A DNA stretch of 64,000 bases, from assembly GCA_028673005.1 (NCBI GenBank), contig CM054114.1, positions 122,479,307 through 122,543,306 of the forward strand, given 5' to 3'. Under the pieces are notes generated by a model. The model made no database searches, was not told where the DNA came from, and was given only the letters and a program-made list of their open reading frames with translations. Both the position numbers and the translations under genes were made by a program. Positions 47,438-59,300 of this stretch are shown piece by piece. The stretch's first letter is position 1, and each line of letters begins with the position of its first letter. The DNA is from Tanypteryx hageni (taxonomy: Eukaryota; Arthropoda; Insecta; Odonata; Petaluridae).

Positions 47438-48187
47438 CAGGTTTCCCTCTCTTTATGCAGGTTCACTTTATACGAATTTGCTTTATGCGAATTCGCTATT
47501 ATGCAACAAACTTATTGCTATCGGAATATCTTTTTATGCATCTTTGATTTGCTCTTATGCGGTTACGCGGCCAGTGCAATACAAATAAAAGAAAGTTCTT
47601 CACTACCCCACAAGGCAACCATCAGTCTCTTATTGTCTCTTATGCTGTGTGTATTAGTACTACAGTAAAAGAGGTGAGAGTGGAGTAGATATTGTAGATA
47701 GATAGATCTTTATTCAGGTGAAATGTAGACCATAAGGTCCACTCTTACATTTAACCCTTCGTCAATGTTAAGTTGCATTATATTAAAATACCTTAAATTA
47801 CATCCGAGTGGATATGAGACGAAGATTTCATGTGATACTGTTTGAGCACACTTGAGAAGTTTTGTCTCCTTGCCTGCCTAACTTGCATTAGGCCAAGACA
47901 ACCCTCCAGCACTTACCTCCAGTATTATGTCACTCAAAACAGTCACCACTTGTACATGTCTGCTTCCTTCTATTGGCGAGTATGATTTACAGTGTTAATT
48001 GTTTTAAGTTTGTATTTCGCATATAAGAAGTCATTATGGAGTGTATGAAGAGCATCTTGGAGGGGAGTTAGGATTGCTTGTGGAACGTATCCCTATCTTC
48101 TACATGTAAATATGGGTCCTGTTTATGCAAATTCGCTTATGCATCACTTTCCTGGAATGCAACCCCACATAAAGAGAGGGAAATCTG
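47438..48187. mobile_element. pogo/Tigger-type MITE (750 bp)
   Basis: Termini CAGGTTTCCCTCTCTTTATG and, in reverse, CAGATTTCCCTCTCTTTATG are flanked by TA (47436-47437 and 48188-48189). Subterminal TTTATGCGAATTCGC-like repeats occur at both ends. It starts 6 bp after the end of the Tc1/mariner-like element. A GATAGATAGATCTTTATTCA block at about 47699 starts a region (GACCATAAGGTCCAC) that may be a LINE 3' end inserted inside. Confidence 0.75.
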
Positions 48188-48249
48188 TATGTACTGTGTT
48201 GAACCACTCTGTCACCTGATGATGATGCTAGCGTTGAAACCTAGGTCGT

Positions 48250-49429
48250 GGAATTATAAGTTATAGTGGAAAATTATAAAGTTTTGTCATTTCATATTAG
48301 GGAATTATTTCTCCAAGTTACACCAGGAACAGTTGAGATGAGTTACTCTTTATGTTTCTACTATTTAAATTCTGAATTTTTGGAATTTAAAATGCAATTT
48401 TCCAAAGGTACAAAAACAATTTTAGCATAGACATTAAATCTTATATTTAAATTTCAAACTATTTATGGGTTAAGAAAGAACTGAATTTATAAATTGTATT
48501 TATTTATAATGACTGAAAGGAGAACAATATATATTATTTGTAAGCTTTTAAATTATATATTTGCCAGTGGTTTTTACAATCATTTCATTTATTATTTTTA
48601 TGTCAACTAAGAGGTTAAATCTTCTGTCAGTTTTCATTCTTGAAGAACTTTTCACTCCCAAGCTTCTTTAGTCTTGGTACACTATATCAATTTCGTTTTC
48701 TTCATCACCCATTAGTTTTGCACAGCTGTAATAAGATTATAAATAATATCAGTGGTTACATGTTCTTGCATAAATTCTCCATCATTTTTTGTCAATATTT
48801 TAACTCCAAAACATGGAGAGGATAAGATAATTTTTCACCTAGGTGTGAAAAACTTCATTTTAGCTAAATATTTTTGTGAACAAAAGGATAACATACAGTA
48901 GAACCCCGTTCTACTGTCAGTGTCTAGACATTAAAGACACCTGCATTACTTTCTTATATACATAGTATATAGAGAAAGCATTGTTATCTCAACTGAATTT
49001 TTGATGGAAATATACCATATATGCTGGTGTATAAGTCGACATTTGAAGCTCAAAAAAAATTCCAAAAACTTAACGTCAACTTATACGCCAAATATAAAAT
49101 GTGACCCTTAAATAACAGACTAAAAACATTGATATTTACGAAAACATTTGATCTTATGGCATAGGTGATTGCCATTTTGAATCAGCTGCTCCATTGTTTA
49201 CATATTGTCATTTATTTTAAAAAGATTTAAGATAATTATTTTTAATAGTTAATAAAAATTAAAATGTTAAATTTTGTATTTATTACTGAATCTAAAAAAT
49301 ATAAATGATCTATTTGCAATTATGGCTTTATATATATGTGCACATATAAATATTATAATATGTTTAAAATCGATGCGGACAGCTCAACATAAACACTTAT
49401 AAAAAGAAAGTTTTTATTACTTTTATTTT
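48250..49429. other. Intergenic stretch with two pogo-like termini
   Basis: CAGTAGAACCCCGTTCTACTG near 48897 and CCATATATGCTGGTGTATAA near 49013 look like Tigger/pogo ends without clear partners. No coding signal. Confidence 0.35.
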
Positions 49430-49800
49430 GGCAGTCCTGCTTTGTATGTCTATCCTAAAAATCTTCATACAAAATTTTGTTGAAATCGCTTTGGCCAATT
49501 CCTTCCAAATTCATAATTACCAAAAAGTTTAACTTTGCAATTGTGGCACCCCTACTTAGTAAATCGGGCGAAGTATGGCATTTTAGTCATGAATTTATGT
49601 GAAAATTCTATATACCAAATTTGTTTGAATTCAGCCATTTCCTTCCAAAAGAACATTTTATTTTGCAATTGTGGACCCCCTGCTTAGTCTATCTGGTCCA
49701 AATATGTCATTTTGGTCATGTATTAATGTGAAGCTTCTATGTACCTACCTAATTTGTTTGAAATCGGTTCAGCCAGATCTTCCCTGATATATACGTACAG
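49430..49800 (-). repeat. Relative of the 8290-9236 repeat, inverse orientation
   Basis: Contains GGCCAATTCCTTCCAAATTC, TTGCAATTGTGGCACCCCT and GGTCATGTATTAATG blocks, which are reverse complements of blocks at 8350-8480. It confirms that the 8.3-9.2 kb array belongs to a dispersed family. Confidence 0.6.
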
Positions 49801-50798
49801 GCAGACGGCCATTGCCGAAATTTGAACCGACCGTTCCATGGGGACACCTCGAAATCATGAAATTTGGATCGACCCTACATTACGATCCTTGACCCCGTAG
49901 ACCGATTTTATCCACTTTAGGCTCGAAAATGTATCTCATCAAAGCATTGATATTATTGGAGAATTCATCAAAATTGGTCAATTGGTTGCTGAGATATCTT
50001 TAAAGGATAATGTTGGAAACCGAAGAATCGGTCGCTGAATGAAAAATGGTCTACTGTATTTGCATGAGGATAAAATACAATGTTTCAAATGACCGATCAG
50101 GCTGTGTGTATATTTCAAGTGCTACTTTTGAGAAATTTTTTTGTTGTGTAATGTGTCTTACACCTATATTAAAAATTTATTGCCCTCACATACTCAAAAA
50201 ATATCATTAAGTTTCATAAACGATATCTAATGACATTTATAAAGATGAATGTTTAAAAAAAATTATGAGGAATGGTGGACAAGATAAAATTATTGTGCAG
50301 GCTTAATATGGCTGGTGGGTCATAGTTTAGGTATCCCTAGTGTGATGCATTCAAATAGCTTTTTTTTGACATGACAGAATGTAACCTATCCATTTTGTTG
50401 CTGATTCTTGCATTTTATCCAGTTACATCAATCCGATTGCTGCTTGAGTACTTTACAAAAGTATTTTTATACCCTTTAGCAGTGGCGGCTCGTGTATAGG
50501 CACTGCGGAACTGCAGCACCCCCTATTTCCACTTGATATTATCGATAACATTTAATATAATGAGTCCTTTTTTCTTTAATTCTTTCTTTATTTTTGTAGT
50601 ACAATATATATTCCTTAAGCTTAATGTCAGTACTTCAGTAGCCATCCCCCAGTTTATGAAAAAGATACAAAAATCTTTGTATGGAACTGTGCGCTTCACA
50701 GTGCCAGCGACGTGGTGTTTGACTGTTGTGCGCATGCGCACATAGGAGGGGGGGTGGGGAGGAAGGCGGGACTGCCAGTTAGAGAGAGCACTGTTGCT

Positions 50799-51132
50799 AG
50801 GGGTGCCGGTGGTGTAGTGGTTAGGACGCTGGCTGCTACTTGCCCGATGCTTGAAAAAGTCATCGGGTACGAATCCTGCGCGAGTAAGATTTTTCTCAAG
50901 GTCACCCGGCCCCCTGTTTGCGTAGTTTGAGGAGACCGCGCAAATTCAGCTGTTCCGTCCTTCGGAAGGGACGTTAAGCTGTTGTCCCCCCTGGTGTTCT
51001 TCGTAAGAGCAGGCAAATGCCGGCACCGGGTTTCCCTCCTCCCTCCCCGGTTATTCATTGCACTACCTCTGAGATACCCGTTTGTGCTGTAAGAGAGGCG
51101 AATTGACTGGGCATTCAAACAACAACAAAAAC
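50799..51132 (+). mobile_element. tRNA-derived SINE with perfect 12-bp target duplication
   Basis: Flanked by AGCACTGTTGCT at 50787-50798 and 51133-51144. The head has pol III boxes (box A GGTGTAGTGGTTAGGACGC, box B GGGTACGAATCC), followed by a body with TCCTTCGGAAGGGACGTTAA and an (AAC)n-type tail. The body is GC-rich against its surroundings. The perfect duplication suggests a fairly young insertion. Confidence 0.85.
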
Positions 51133-51345
51133 AGCACTGTTGCTCTCGCAGTGCCGGCGTGATGGTGGAAGGAAGTTTTTTTTTACTCAGCGTGTGTTGT
51201 GCTTAAAAACCATGTACCATATTCTTGAATGTGATAAAGTGTAGAAGAGTGTAGAATTAGATTATTATTCTGCTTCCAGCTATTCTATTTGATTAGTATT
51301 CTATTGTAGGACTGATATCATGAATATTGCAAATTAATTGAGCTG

Positions 51346-51643
51346 TTGAAATTTATCTTGGAAAATAATCTAGATGATGTTTTTAGTGAAATTACGAAAC
51401 TGATAAAAATCCTCTTGACAATTCCCATGACTACATCAGAGGCAGAGCGCTGCTTTTCAACATTGAAAAGAATAAAAACTTTTTTAATTAAGAAGCACTA
51501 TGAATTCGGAAAGACTAAATGCGCTTGCAGTACTTTCAATAGAGAAAAATTTCCTCAATTGTCATCCAGAGATCAAGGAGAAAATTATTAAACTTTTTGC
51601 GCAAATTAAAACAAGAAGAATGGATTTCATTTTAAATGAATAG
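51346..51643 (+). pseudogene. hAT transposase C-terminal dimerisation region
   Basis: The frame starts with LENNLDDVFSEITKLIKILL and continues IPMTTSEAERCFSTLKRIKT, the hallmark of the hAT C-terminal domain. After a one-base shift near 51500 it reads MNSERLNALAVLSIEKNFL then IKTRRMDFILNE and a stop. The catalytic acidic residues lie upstream and are absent. Confidence 0.8.
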
Positions 51644-51767
51644 ATCAAGCTTGAACTGTAACAATTTAAGTTAAAGTAAGTGTTTGGTTTTTTTTGTTAA
51701 GATTTTATCAAGTTCCTGAATAAATTTTCTTTTTATACATGTTTTTTTCCATGCAAGGCACGAAATT

Positions 51768-52130
51768 GTGGAGGCCAGAAATTTTGGCTCTGAAGAGGTA
51801 GATGAGGATAATGCAAGGGAACTTCTTGTCTCACAGACAGAGGAACTATCTAATGAAGATCACCTACAGCTGATGAATGAATATGACAAGGAAGATAAAG
51901 AGTCAATTGCTGAAGTCCAGCCTGTTAAAATGCTCTCTGCCAAAATCTTAGCAGAGGCCTTCCAGCACCTTCCAGCTGTTATGAGAATGATCCCAACCAT
52001 GATAGAAATTACAAAGTATCAAGGGAATTGCAGAATGCTGTGGATTGCTATAAGGAGCACTACAAAGAGAAAAGTAAGCATGCTAATCAGTTGTCCATAG
52101 AAAATTTTTTTAAACATCAAAACAGTCAAT
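51768..52130 (+). pseudogene. Tigger/TIGD-type transposase C-terminal fragment
   Basis: VDEDNARELLVSQTEELSNE then VQPVKMLSAKILAEAFQHL matches the acidic C-terminal tail of Tigger transposases. A frameshift near 51985 leads to NDPNHDRNYKVSRELQNAVD, CYKEHYKEKSKHANQLSIEN then FF, the normal end of such proteins. No upstream catalytic domain or termini were found. Confidence 0.75.
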
Positions 52131-53188
52131 ATATATTTTCTTCAGTTTTATTTCATGAAAAAGTTTTTTTATTAAATTCATTTTGTTATAACAAATATAA
52201 ATAGACATCCATTTATTCATTCCTCTATTTAATGTTTTTGTTACCTAACAAATCAAAAGCACTTGGAAATATGATAATTCCATATAAAAAGTGAATGTAT
52301 TTGGGTAAGCAACCTTCATATATAATATTATAGCTATCAGAAAAAAATGTGAGCTACGCGACCAATCCTAGGAACATAACTATCACATAAGTTGGTGGTT
52401 TGGTGTATTTTATATAATTTTTCCTTAGCGTCCATGTTTCTCCCCAATACAAAGCTATATTCCATACATAACACTTCAGAATGTATTTAAGTGTCTAAAA
52501 AAATTCAGGACCAGCAGCACTATAGCAAATCATTGTTAAATGAATCAGCACTAAGCGGGACCTTGAGTGTATATGTAATTAAAAAGTCTGTATGGGAGGT
52601 CATCAAAAAGTAAGTCTACAAGGTGCATAATTTGTAAGTCAAACAACCCATGATGACACTACCTATGCAAGAGAAATTCATTAAGTGTGCTTGTTTCGAC
52701 TGCAGCATGTATGGCATGCAAAGTGCTGTGTCTGTTACGAGTAGTGGCAGTGCAAAATGACGACTTGACTGGAAAAATAGTTCATATGTCATAATATGAT
52801 TCTGTATTATGTATATTGAGGTTTCTATAAAGTCTTTTAAGAAATATGTCTTGTAAACTTCTTATTTGAGAAGTGTTCAGTTTTTTCCATTATTTTTCTT
52901 GAGAGATCATTAAAAGTTTTTTGCTTTTACACAATTAGTAGGTAGCATATAAAAAGTACATTGCGACCTAGAAAACATCATGTATTGGTGATGTTTTGTC
53001 TTCACAATGTAAACCTTTGTAAGCATTATGTAAAATCAACTATGCACAATAATTATTATATCTATTTCATGATATGTTATCAACGAGAATTAATACTTTG
53101 TAACACAAGTGCACAACTAATATAGTCAATGTTTTGTAGCAGGGATGGCCAGCCAGCAGCTACAATCATTATCTTTATGAAATAAATG
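52131..53188. other. Sequence downstream of the PVF gene
   Basis: Presumably holds the 3' untranslated region of the minus-strand gene near 53.0-53.19 kb. I could not fix a polyadenylation signal close to the stop; the nearest minus-strand AATAAA seen is near 52150. No other gene seen. Confidence 0.3.
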
Positions 53189-53368
53189 TCATTTAAGGAC
53201 TTGCCTGCAATGCTCGGGTACCCAAACAAGACCAGTCGAGCAAACATTCGTAGCATGGCACTGACATTTACATTTGTCTCTATCCCAAAATCTTCCAGGC
53301 GTTTCATTGCACATTTTCCTCTCTTCATCATTAAAGCAAATGCACATACATTCACCCGGTTTATAAAC
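53189..53368 (-). CDS. Pvf: PVF-like gene exon 6 (terminal, Cys-rich tail)
   Basis: The acceptor is a T-rich tract ending TTTAAG. The 59 codons and stop read VYKPGECMCICFNDEERKMC, NETPGRFWDRDKCKCQC and ending LVWVPEHCRQVLK. They contain two CxCxC motifs plus isolated cysteines, as in the silk-homology-like tail of VEGF-C/D and PVF. The stop TGA is at 53191-53189. Confidence 0.85.
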   Translation of the reverse strand, partial: VYKPGECMCICFNDEERKMCNETPGRFWDRDKCKCQCHATNVCSTGLVWVPEHCRQVLK

Positions 53369-56300
53369 CTTAAAAAAAAAACATTGAAAGACTTAATCAA
53401 GCAGATCATCAATTAGAAGATCTCTTATTTAAAGTATATTTGCATCTTCCTAGAAATAATGTGTCCTGTAGAAAAGCAAAGCGAATCTTAGAAATACTCT
53501 TTACTTCTAGTAAGAAACAAAATTACTTATTAATATGCATAAATGAAATTTTATTCAAGTTAACTGCTTCAATGAACCATTCAGGGATGTTTCATTCTAG
53601 CGTTTGTTTTTGACCACAGTGCCCTTTTATGGTCTACTTGTTGCATTTCAAATGTTTTAGTGTAATCATAGCATTAAACCTAACGAGTTTTGAGCATATG
53701 CTACATTATAATAATATCTTTTAAATTTAGTCTAAGAAACTAATCCTTTATCAGAGAGCAGTTAAAATGAGGCTAGAGAAACTATAATTATATAATTAAA
53801 GAAAGTGTAAAATTGCCAGTAAACCTGTTTCATGTTGCAATGTTCCTTCATAACAGTACACTTGCAGCTGCACCTTGTATGTTCTTCAACGTGAACAACT
53901 CCACATTTTTGAGTATTTTCAAATATATTTAACTGCTGAACCTGTGTAAACAAATCGATAAAAAATGTAATAAAAAACATAAAAATATATCATAATTTAA
54001 CAATGCTTGCCCTAACTCTTATGTTTTATGGTAATTAAATCTCAGGAAACAACAGCATCCAGGACTGCAGTTTAAGAAACTAGTTAGAAAAGGCTGAAAA
54101 TTTCTTTGGTAGTATGTACCACATCACAATACTTTCCATGGTTGATAAAATTAATAAAGTTTATAAAGCATTTGCATGGTGAGATATTAACATTGATTTC
54201 TGAAAATATAGGTTTTGTTTTACATGCAACTAGCTCATCTGATGATTTTTGTTTGAAATTCATAAAATAATACTATTATTAGGATACTTCTGAGGCCTAT
54301 CACAAAATGGATTCACAGTATAACTTGAACCAAAGAAATTAAAAGAGTATAGATAGATGCACAAGACCAAAATGATATCACAAGCCAGAGCTGGGAGAAG
54401 ATATTTTTGTGTCCTAGACAAGGTTTGAAAACTATGCCTCCCTCCTAATAAAAGTATACAGTACACAATTTCATCTCTCCAAACTAGTTTATTTGCAATG
54501 TAGTGGTAAAATATATTTTATAATATAAAACATTATCCTTAAAAGTTCAAATGGTCATTTCTTATGCCTCTAGGCAGGTGCCTCACTTGACTAGCCCTTG
54601 TCCCGGCTCTGTCACAAGCAATTTTTGAGTAAAGATGGCATTGAAAAATTTTATTCTGTCTTCCATTTTTCATTTAGTCTACAATAACTAGATTTTTTAC
54701 CTCATAAGAACTTATAGTTGAATTAGTTGCTAGGCAAGACTGTTTAGCATGACATTCACCAGCACAACGGTTGACCATGATCTTGCTAGGAACCAACTAG
54801 AATAAGAAAACATATGCAATACATAAGGAATTATTCACATGTCTTTGAATTAAATTAATTAGATAAAATTAATTATTTATTCAGTTTTCAAGTAGAGTTC
54901 ACGATACAAGAGAAAAGTAAAAAAACTTGCATAAATATTTTATTATTGTTGAAATTATGGCTAACTCATGAATGCTCATAAATGTTTAGTACTATTATTA
55001 TGATTTTGAGAATCACCATCAAATTCATTTGTTTATTTGAAATGTTTAATATATAATAATGAGTTACATATTTATGTAGCATGCTGAGTGATATGTTGGA
55101 TTTGATTTTTTAGATGTGCAACAGAAGGAGATACATACTCATATGTTATTTTTATATTGTTCACAGTGCCTCCATGAGCACATTTTTAGAAATTGAATGG
55201 TTACTACAATTATAAATACCACATATTACTTATTTGAGAGCATGAATTACTTACAAGTATTTCTGCTGAAGATTCGACTAGTTGCACAATAGTTGGTCGA
55301 GGCATACAAGTGGCTCTCATTGAGGTTTTGTGAAATTTGCTATAGAAGCTACTGCTACAACCCTCTATAAATACATCATAAAAAATAGGTAGGTAATTAC
55401 AAGTGGCTCTCATTGAGGTTTTGTGAAATTTGCTATAGAAGCTACTGCTACAACCCTCTATAAATACATCATAAAAAATAGGTAGGTAATTACAAGTGGC
55501 TCTCATTGAGGTTTTGTGAAATTTGCTATAGAAGCTACTGCTACAACCCTCTATAAATACATCATAAAAAATAGGTAGGTAATTACTAAAATACATCCTG
55601 AGAAACAACAGATTTTTGGTGAGTTTTCTTTATTTGCCCCATGCTTCCATTCAGTTCCATACAGTTAAAATTCCCCTAACAATCATGTTCCTTTAAAATG
55701 AGTCATTAAGCAAAATTTTGTAAAACAAATGGTAATTTAGCACTTACTTGCATGTTATAATAATGCAAGGTGTGTGAAAAACTTTTATTCTGTAAATTTT
55801 AGTTATAAGTATGTACTTTTAGAGCCTAATAATAATGAAAGATATACACTATATAGGCAGTACCCACTTAATGTACCTCCACCAATATGTTTATTATCTA
55901 ATTATACCATGTAAGTGGCTGATCCTTGTATTCTGCAAGCATTTCATCTCACCTTGAAAAACATTAATTTTTCAGACATTTCATTATTAAAAATATTTTT
56001 TTTTATTCAAAAGTTTGCACCTCTGACTTTACAGCTTATGCCTATAAGGATAGTGATCTTTAGATCAACTCTTTCCATCAATTTAGAAGATCTATTTTGC
56101 TAAGCCAGTCGATTGATTAGATTTTTCTGACTTGATGATGAAAGGAGCTTCAATAGAATTAAAATAATTATAAATTATTTAAGATCATTCATGGCACAAG
56201 ATTGGCAATAAAATTTAAACATTCTTCAATTGAGTGCAGCATTGCAAAAAGCATTAACTTAATTGATGAATTTGCATATACAGTGGAAACCGCTTAACAC

Positions 56301-59300
56301 GAAATGTGGGGGACCAGCGCAAACATTTCGTCTTAACCGAATTTCGTGCTAAACGAATTTCATGATAACCTTTTTTGAGACTGATTTGAGATATTGATAT
56401 AAGCTCGTAAATAAATCTTGACATAACAAATATGCGATGGAAACAGCACAGTAATTAGTTATAATAATGGAACCCTTATAATTTATTCATTACATATATA
56501 CAAAAAAATTATTTTATTTCAATAATTTCATAAAAACAATACACAAATATTAAGTATCAAGGTCGCTAAATAGTTCAATTGTCTACTTCTTAACAAAAAA
56601 TTCCGTAACTTTTTTCTGTCTAGCATTCATAATGATCTTTTTTTCCAGAAATTGTTCCAAATCATCAACTGTCTCATACAAACTGTCCCTATCTGTTTGA
56701 TTTTCCAAAAACTCCACACTTTTTAGCATTCCACGGATATCCGCAGCACTTGGCACTGACAACATTCCGTCGTCATAGTCATCTCCACTTGCACTACTAT
56801 TTTCATATTCTTTTGTTGTACTTGATTTAACAATGTCCACAATGTCACTGTATGTTAAAAGTGGTGTAGTGACAATATGGTCATCCACTGCTATATAATC
56901 ATTCAGCGTGATTTCAGTTGTCAATCTCATTACAGACGACACGCGACCGAAGATATCGCACAATTCACTTTCAGTAGATGTATTTACCCTAGTTTCCGTA
57001 GTCGATTCAGTTTCATCCCGTCCAGATAACCTATCTGCTATTGGCGAAGAGGAAAATCCAGCGTGGCAAAAACAATTTTCGATTGTTTTCGCTGTAACTG
57101 ACCTCCAAGCGGCATACAGCAAATTCAAGGAATCCAAAAGAGTCACGGGTTTAATTTCCTCATTTGATTCAATACTAGATAAATATTTCTGGAGTAATTA
57201 CTTCCGATAGTGGCATTTTAGATTTTTTATAATACCCTGGTCACATGGCTGCAATAAGCTTGTTGTATTAGGCGGCAGAAAGATCAGTTTAATTGATTTC
57301 AGCTTTTCCACTTCTGGATGAGCAGGGCTGTTGTCGATATTTAGCTATTTTGCGCTTTTGTCGTAAAAAGCGCTTGTCCAATGTCCTAACCCAGTCTGTA
57401 AAAATGTTTCCCGTCATCCAAGCTTTTTTTATTTGCGGTGTATTCCACGGGAAGCTTCTTTACATTCTTGAAGCAGCGAGGATTCAGAAATTTACCCATA
57501 ACAAATATGGGGATTTTTTCAGAACCGTCTGAATTGCAAGCCACCATTACCGTAATGCGCTCTTTAGATTTTTTTCCACCAGAGCACTGCTCATTTTTAA
57601 AAGCTAAAGTTTTTTCTGGGAGGCAGCGAAAATAAATATCGGTTTCGTCAGCATTAAAAATGTCCTTAGGCGCAAAGTCTGTTAATAATTTAGGCAAGGT
57701 AGAAGTTACCCACTCTGATGTCATATCACGGGAGACGTCTCCCGACTCGCCGGTAACAGTCTTAAAAATTAACCCATTCCTCACCTTGAACCGCTCCAAC
57801 CATCCAGGACTATACTTGAATTCAATTCCCAAATCTGATCCTAAAGCGTCAGTCTTCGCCATCAAAACAGGACCAGAAATTGGAGCATTCTGGCCTCTTG
57901 CTTGCTTAAACCAGATGATCAGCGCCGCTTCCAGTTCCTCGTGCTTTGCCGTGCGTAGACGCTTCCGTTCCGGTTCAAACATGCTTTTCTCAAACACAGA
58001 TGTTATTTTATCACGATTTTTTATAATTGTTGACATAGTTGAAAAGGGAATTTCGAACTCTTTGCAGGTGTCCGTTTTGGTTCTATCACCGTTATCAACC
58101 GCTTTTAGGAGCTGCATTTTCACTTTCAGCGGTATTGCTTTTTGCTTACGCATTTTACCAGCCATTATTCTGTGGGTCTTTTATCTTTTATAAAAATATA
58201 AAATCAAAACTGAAAACGATCCCGAAAAAGAAAGAATAACTTCGCTCACAGATTCTTCTTCGCTAACCGTTCCACACGGAAATTCAGAATCAACGGAATC
58301 AACTGAGTAGAACTGTTCTGCGTAGGGGTCTAGAGACGAGAGCAAGGGAGGAGTTGAGCGTATTGAAAGACGGGGAAAGGGAAGGTACAGTACAGATAAC
58401 AATCTGCACCTCCAAATCCTTCCTTTCATTCGAAGATGGTAGTTCCCAGAATTTAGTTTATTGCTGCCAAGGAAATCTCGGTAGCAGCCCTCTCAACGGG
58501 GGCGCGTGAGTTTTTCTGAGGTCTACTAATGACCATGCCTGTTGAAAGAGAGGGGGAAGGAGGAGGTACAGCTGTGGTTGAGAGATTATTCATACTTCTA
58601 TGTTAAGAAACGAGTGGGTAGTTTCGTGTTATCCACATAATTTGACGGGGATTTATTTTCAGGGGACCGAACATTTTTTCGCGTTAACCGAAATTTCTTG
58701 TTAACCATTTCGCGTAAAACGAATTAATATACGTTGAAATGTATAGGCACCGGCAGGGACTAAGCCTGCATTTCGTGTTAACCGATATTTCGCGTTATCC
58801 GTTTTCGTGTTAAGTGGTTTCCAAAACAAGAAAAGTTGTATTGTAATCACTGTTAATATGCAATTGTACTTATAAAGTTTTAACTAGTTGTGATTTTTGT
58901 CTAGAATGTAAACATAACACTGCTTTGAGAGATAAAATTCTTTCATGGGGGAAGGGAAAGTGTACAATTTACAAACTTTACCTAGGGTTCACAAATGCCT
59001 TGTCCAGGTCCTGCAACTAGGGCATTTTTACAAAATGAAGTGTGGATAACACTCACTAAGTTGAAGTGTTTCATTAATATCCAAAAGGGAAGCCTTATCA
59101 ACATTATTCATAAAGTAGAAAACGAATTATATGTTATAAGTCAGAGTTTACGATGTTTCACTGACTGAATCTGTATCTTCATATGACAAGGTTTGACCAT
59201 GAAGGGATATAGTTTGCATTGTCACATGATGAAGGTCATACATTAAAGGATAAAAGACAGAAAAACAAGCTTAATGTTGCTTAACTTTGATCCAAGCTTA

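Larger units (their letters stand above)
50480..51643 (+). mobile_element. hAT element remnant carrying a SINE
   Basis: The left terminus CAGTGGCGGCTCGTGTATAG is a classic hAT end. 51346-51643 encodes the C-terminal dimerisation region of a hAT transposase. The right terminus was not found, and most of the transposase is missing. A SINE with target duplication is inserted at 50799-51132. Confidence 0.75.

Noticed and set aside
50696..51118. 140-codon minus-strand frame
   Set aside because: It lies across the SINE and hAT sequence; GC-rich non-coding DNA explains the open frame.
53080..53412. Continuous minus-strand frame over PVF exon 6 in another phase
   Set aside because: The correct phase gives the CxCxC tail with a matching acceptor; the longer open frame is a shadow.
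57293..58239. Plus-strand frames opposite the Tigger transposase
   Set aside because: Antisense shadows of the minus-strand transposase.
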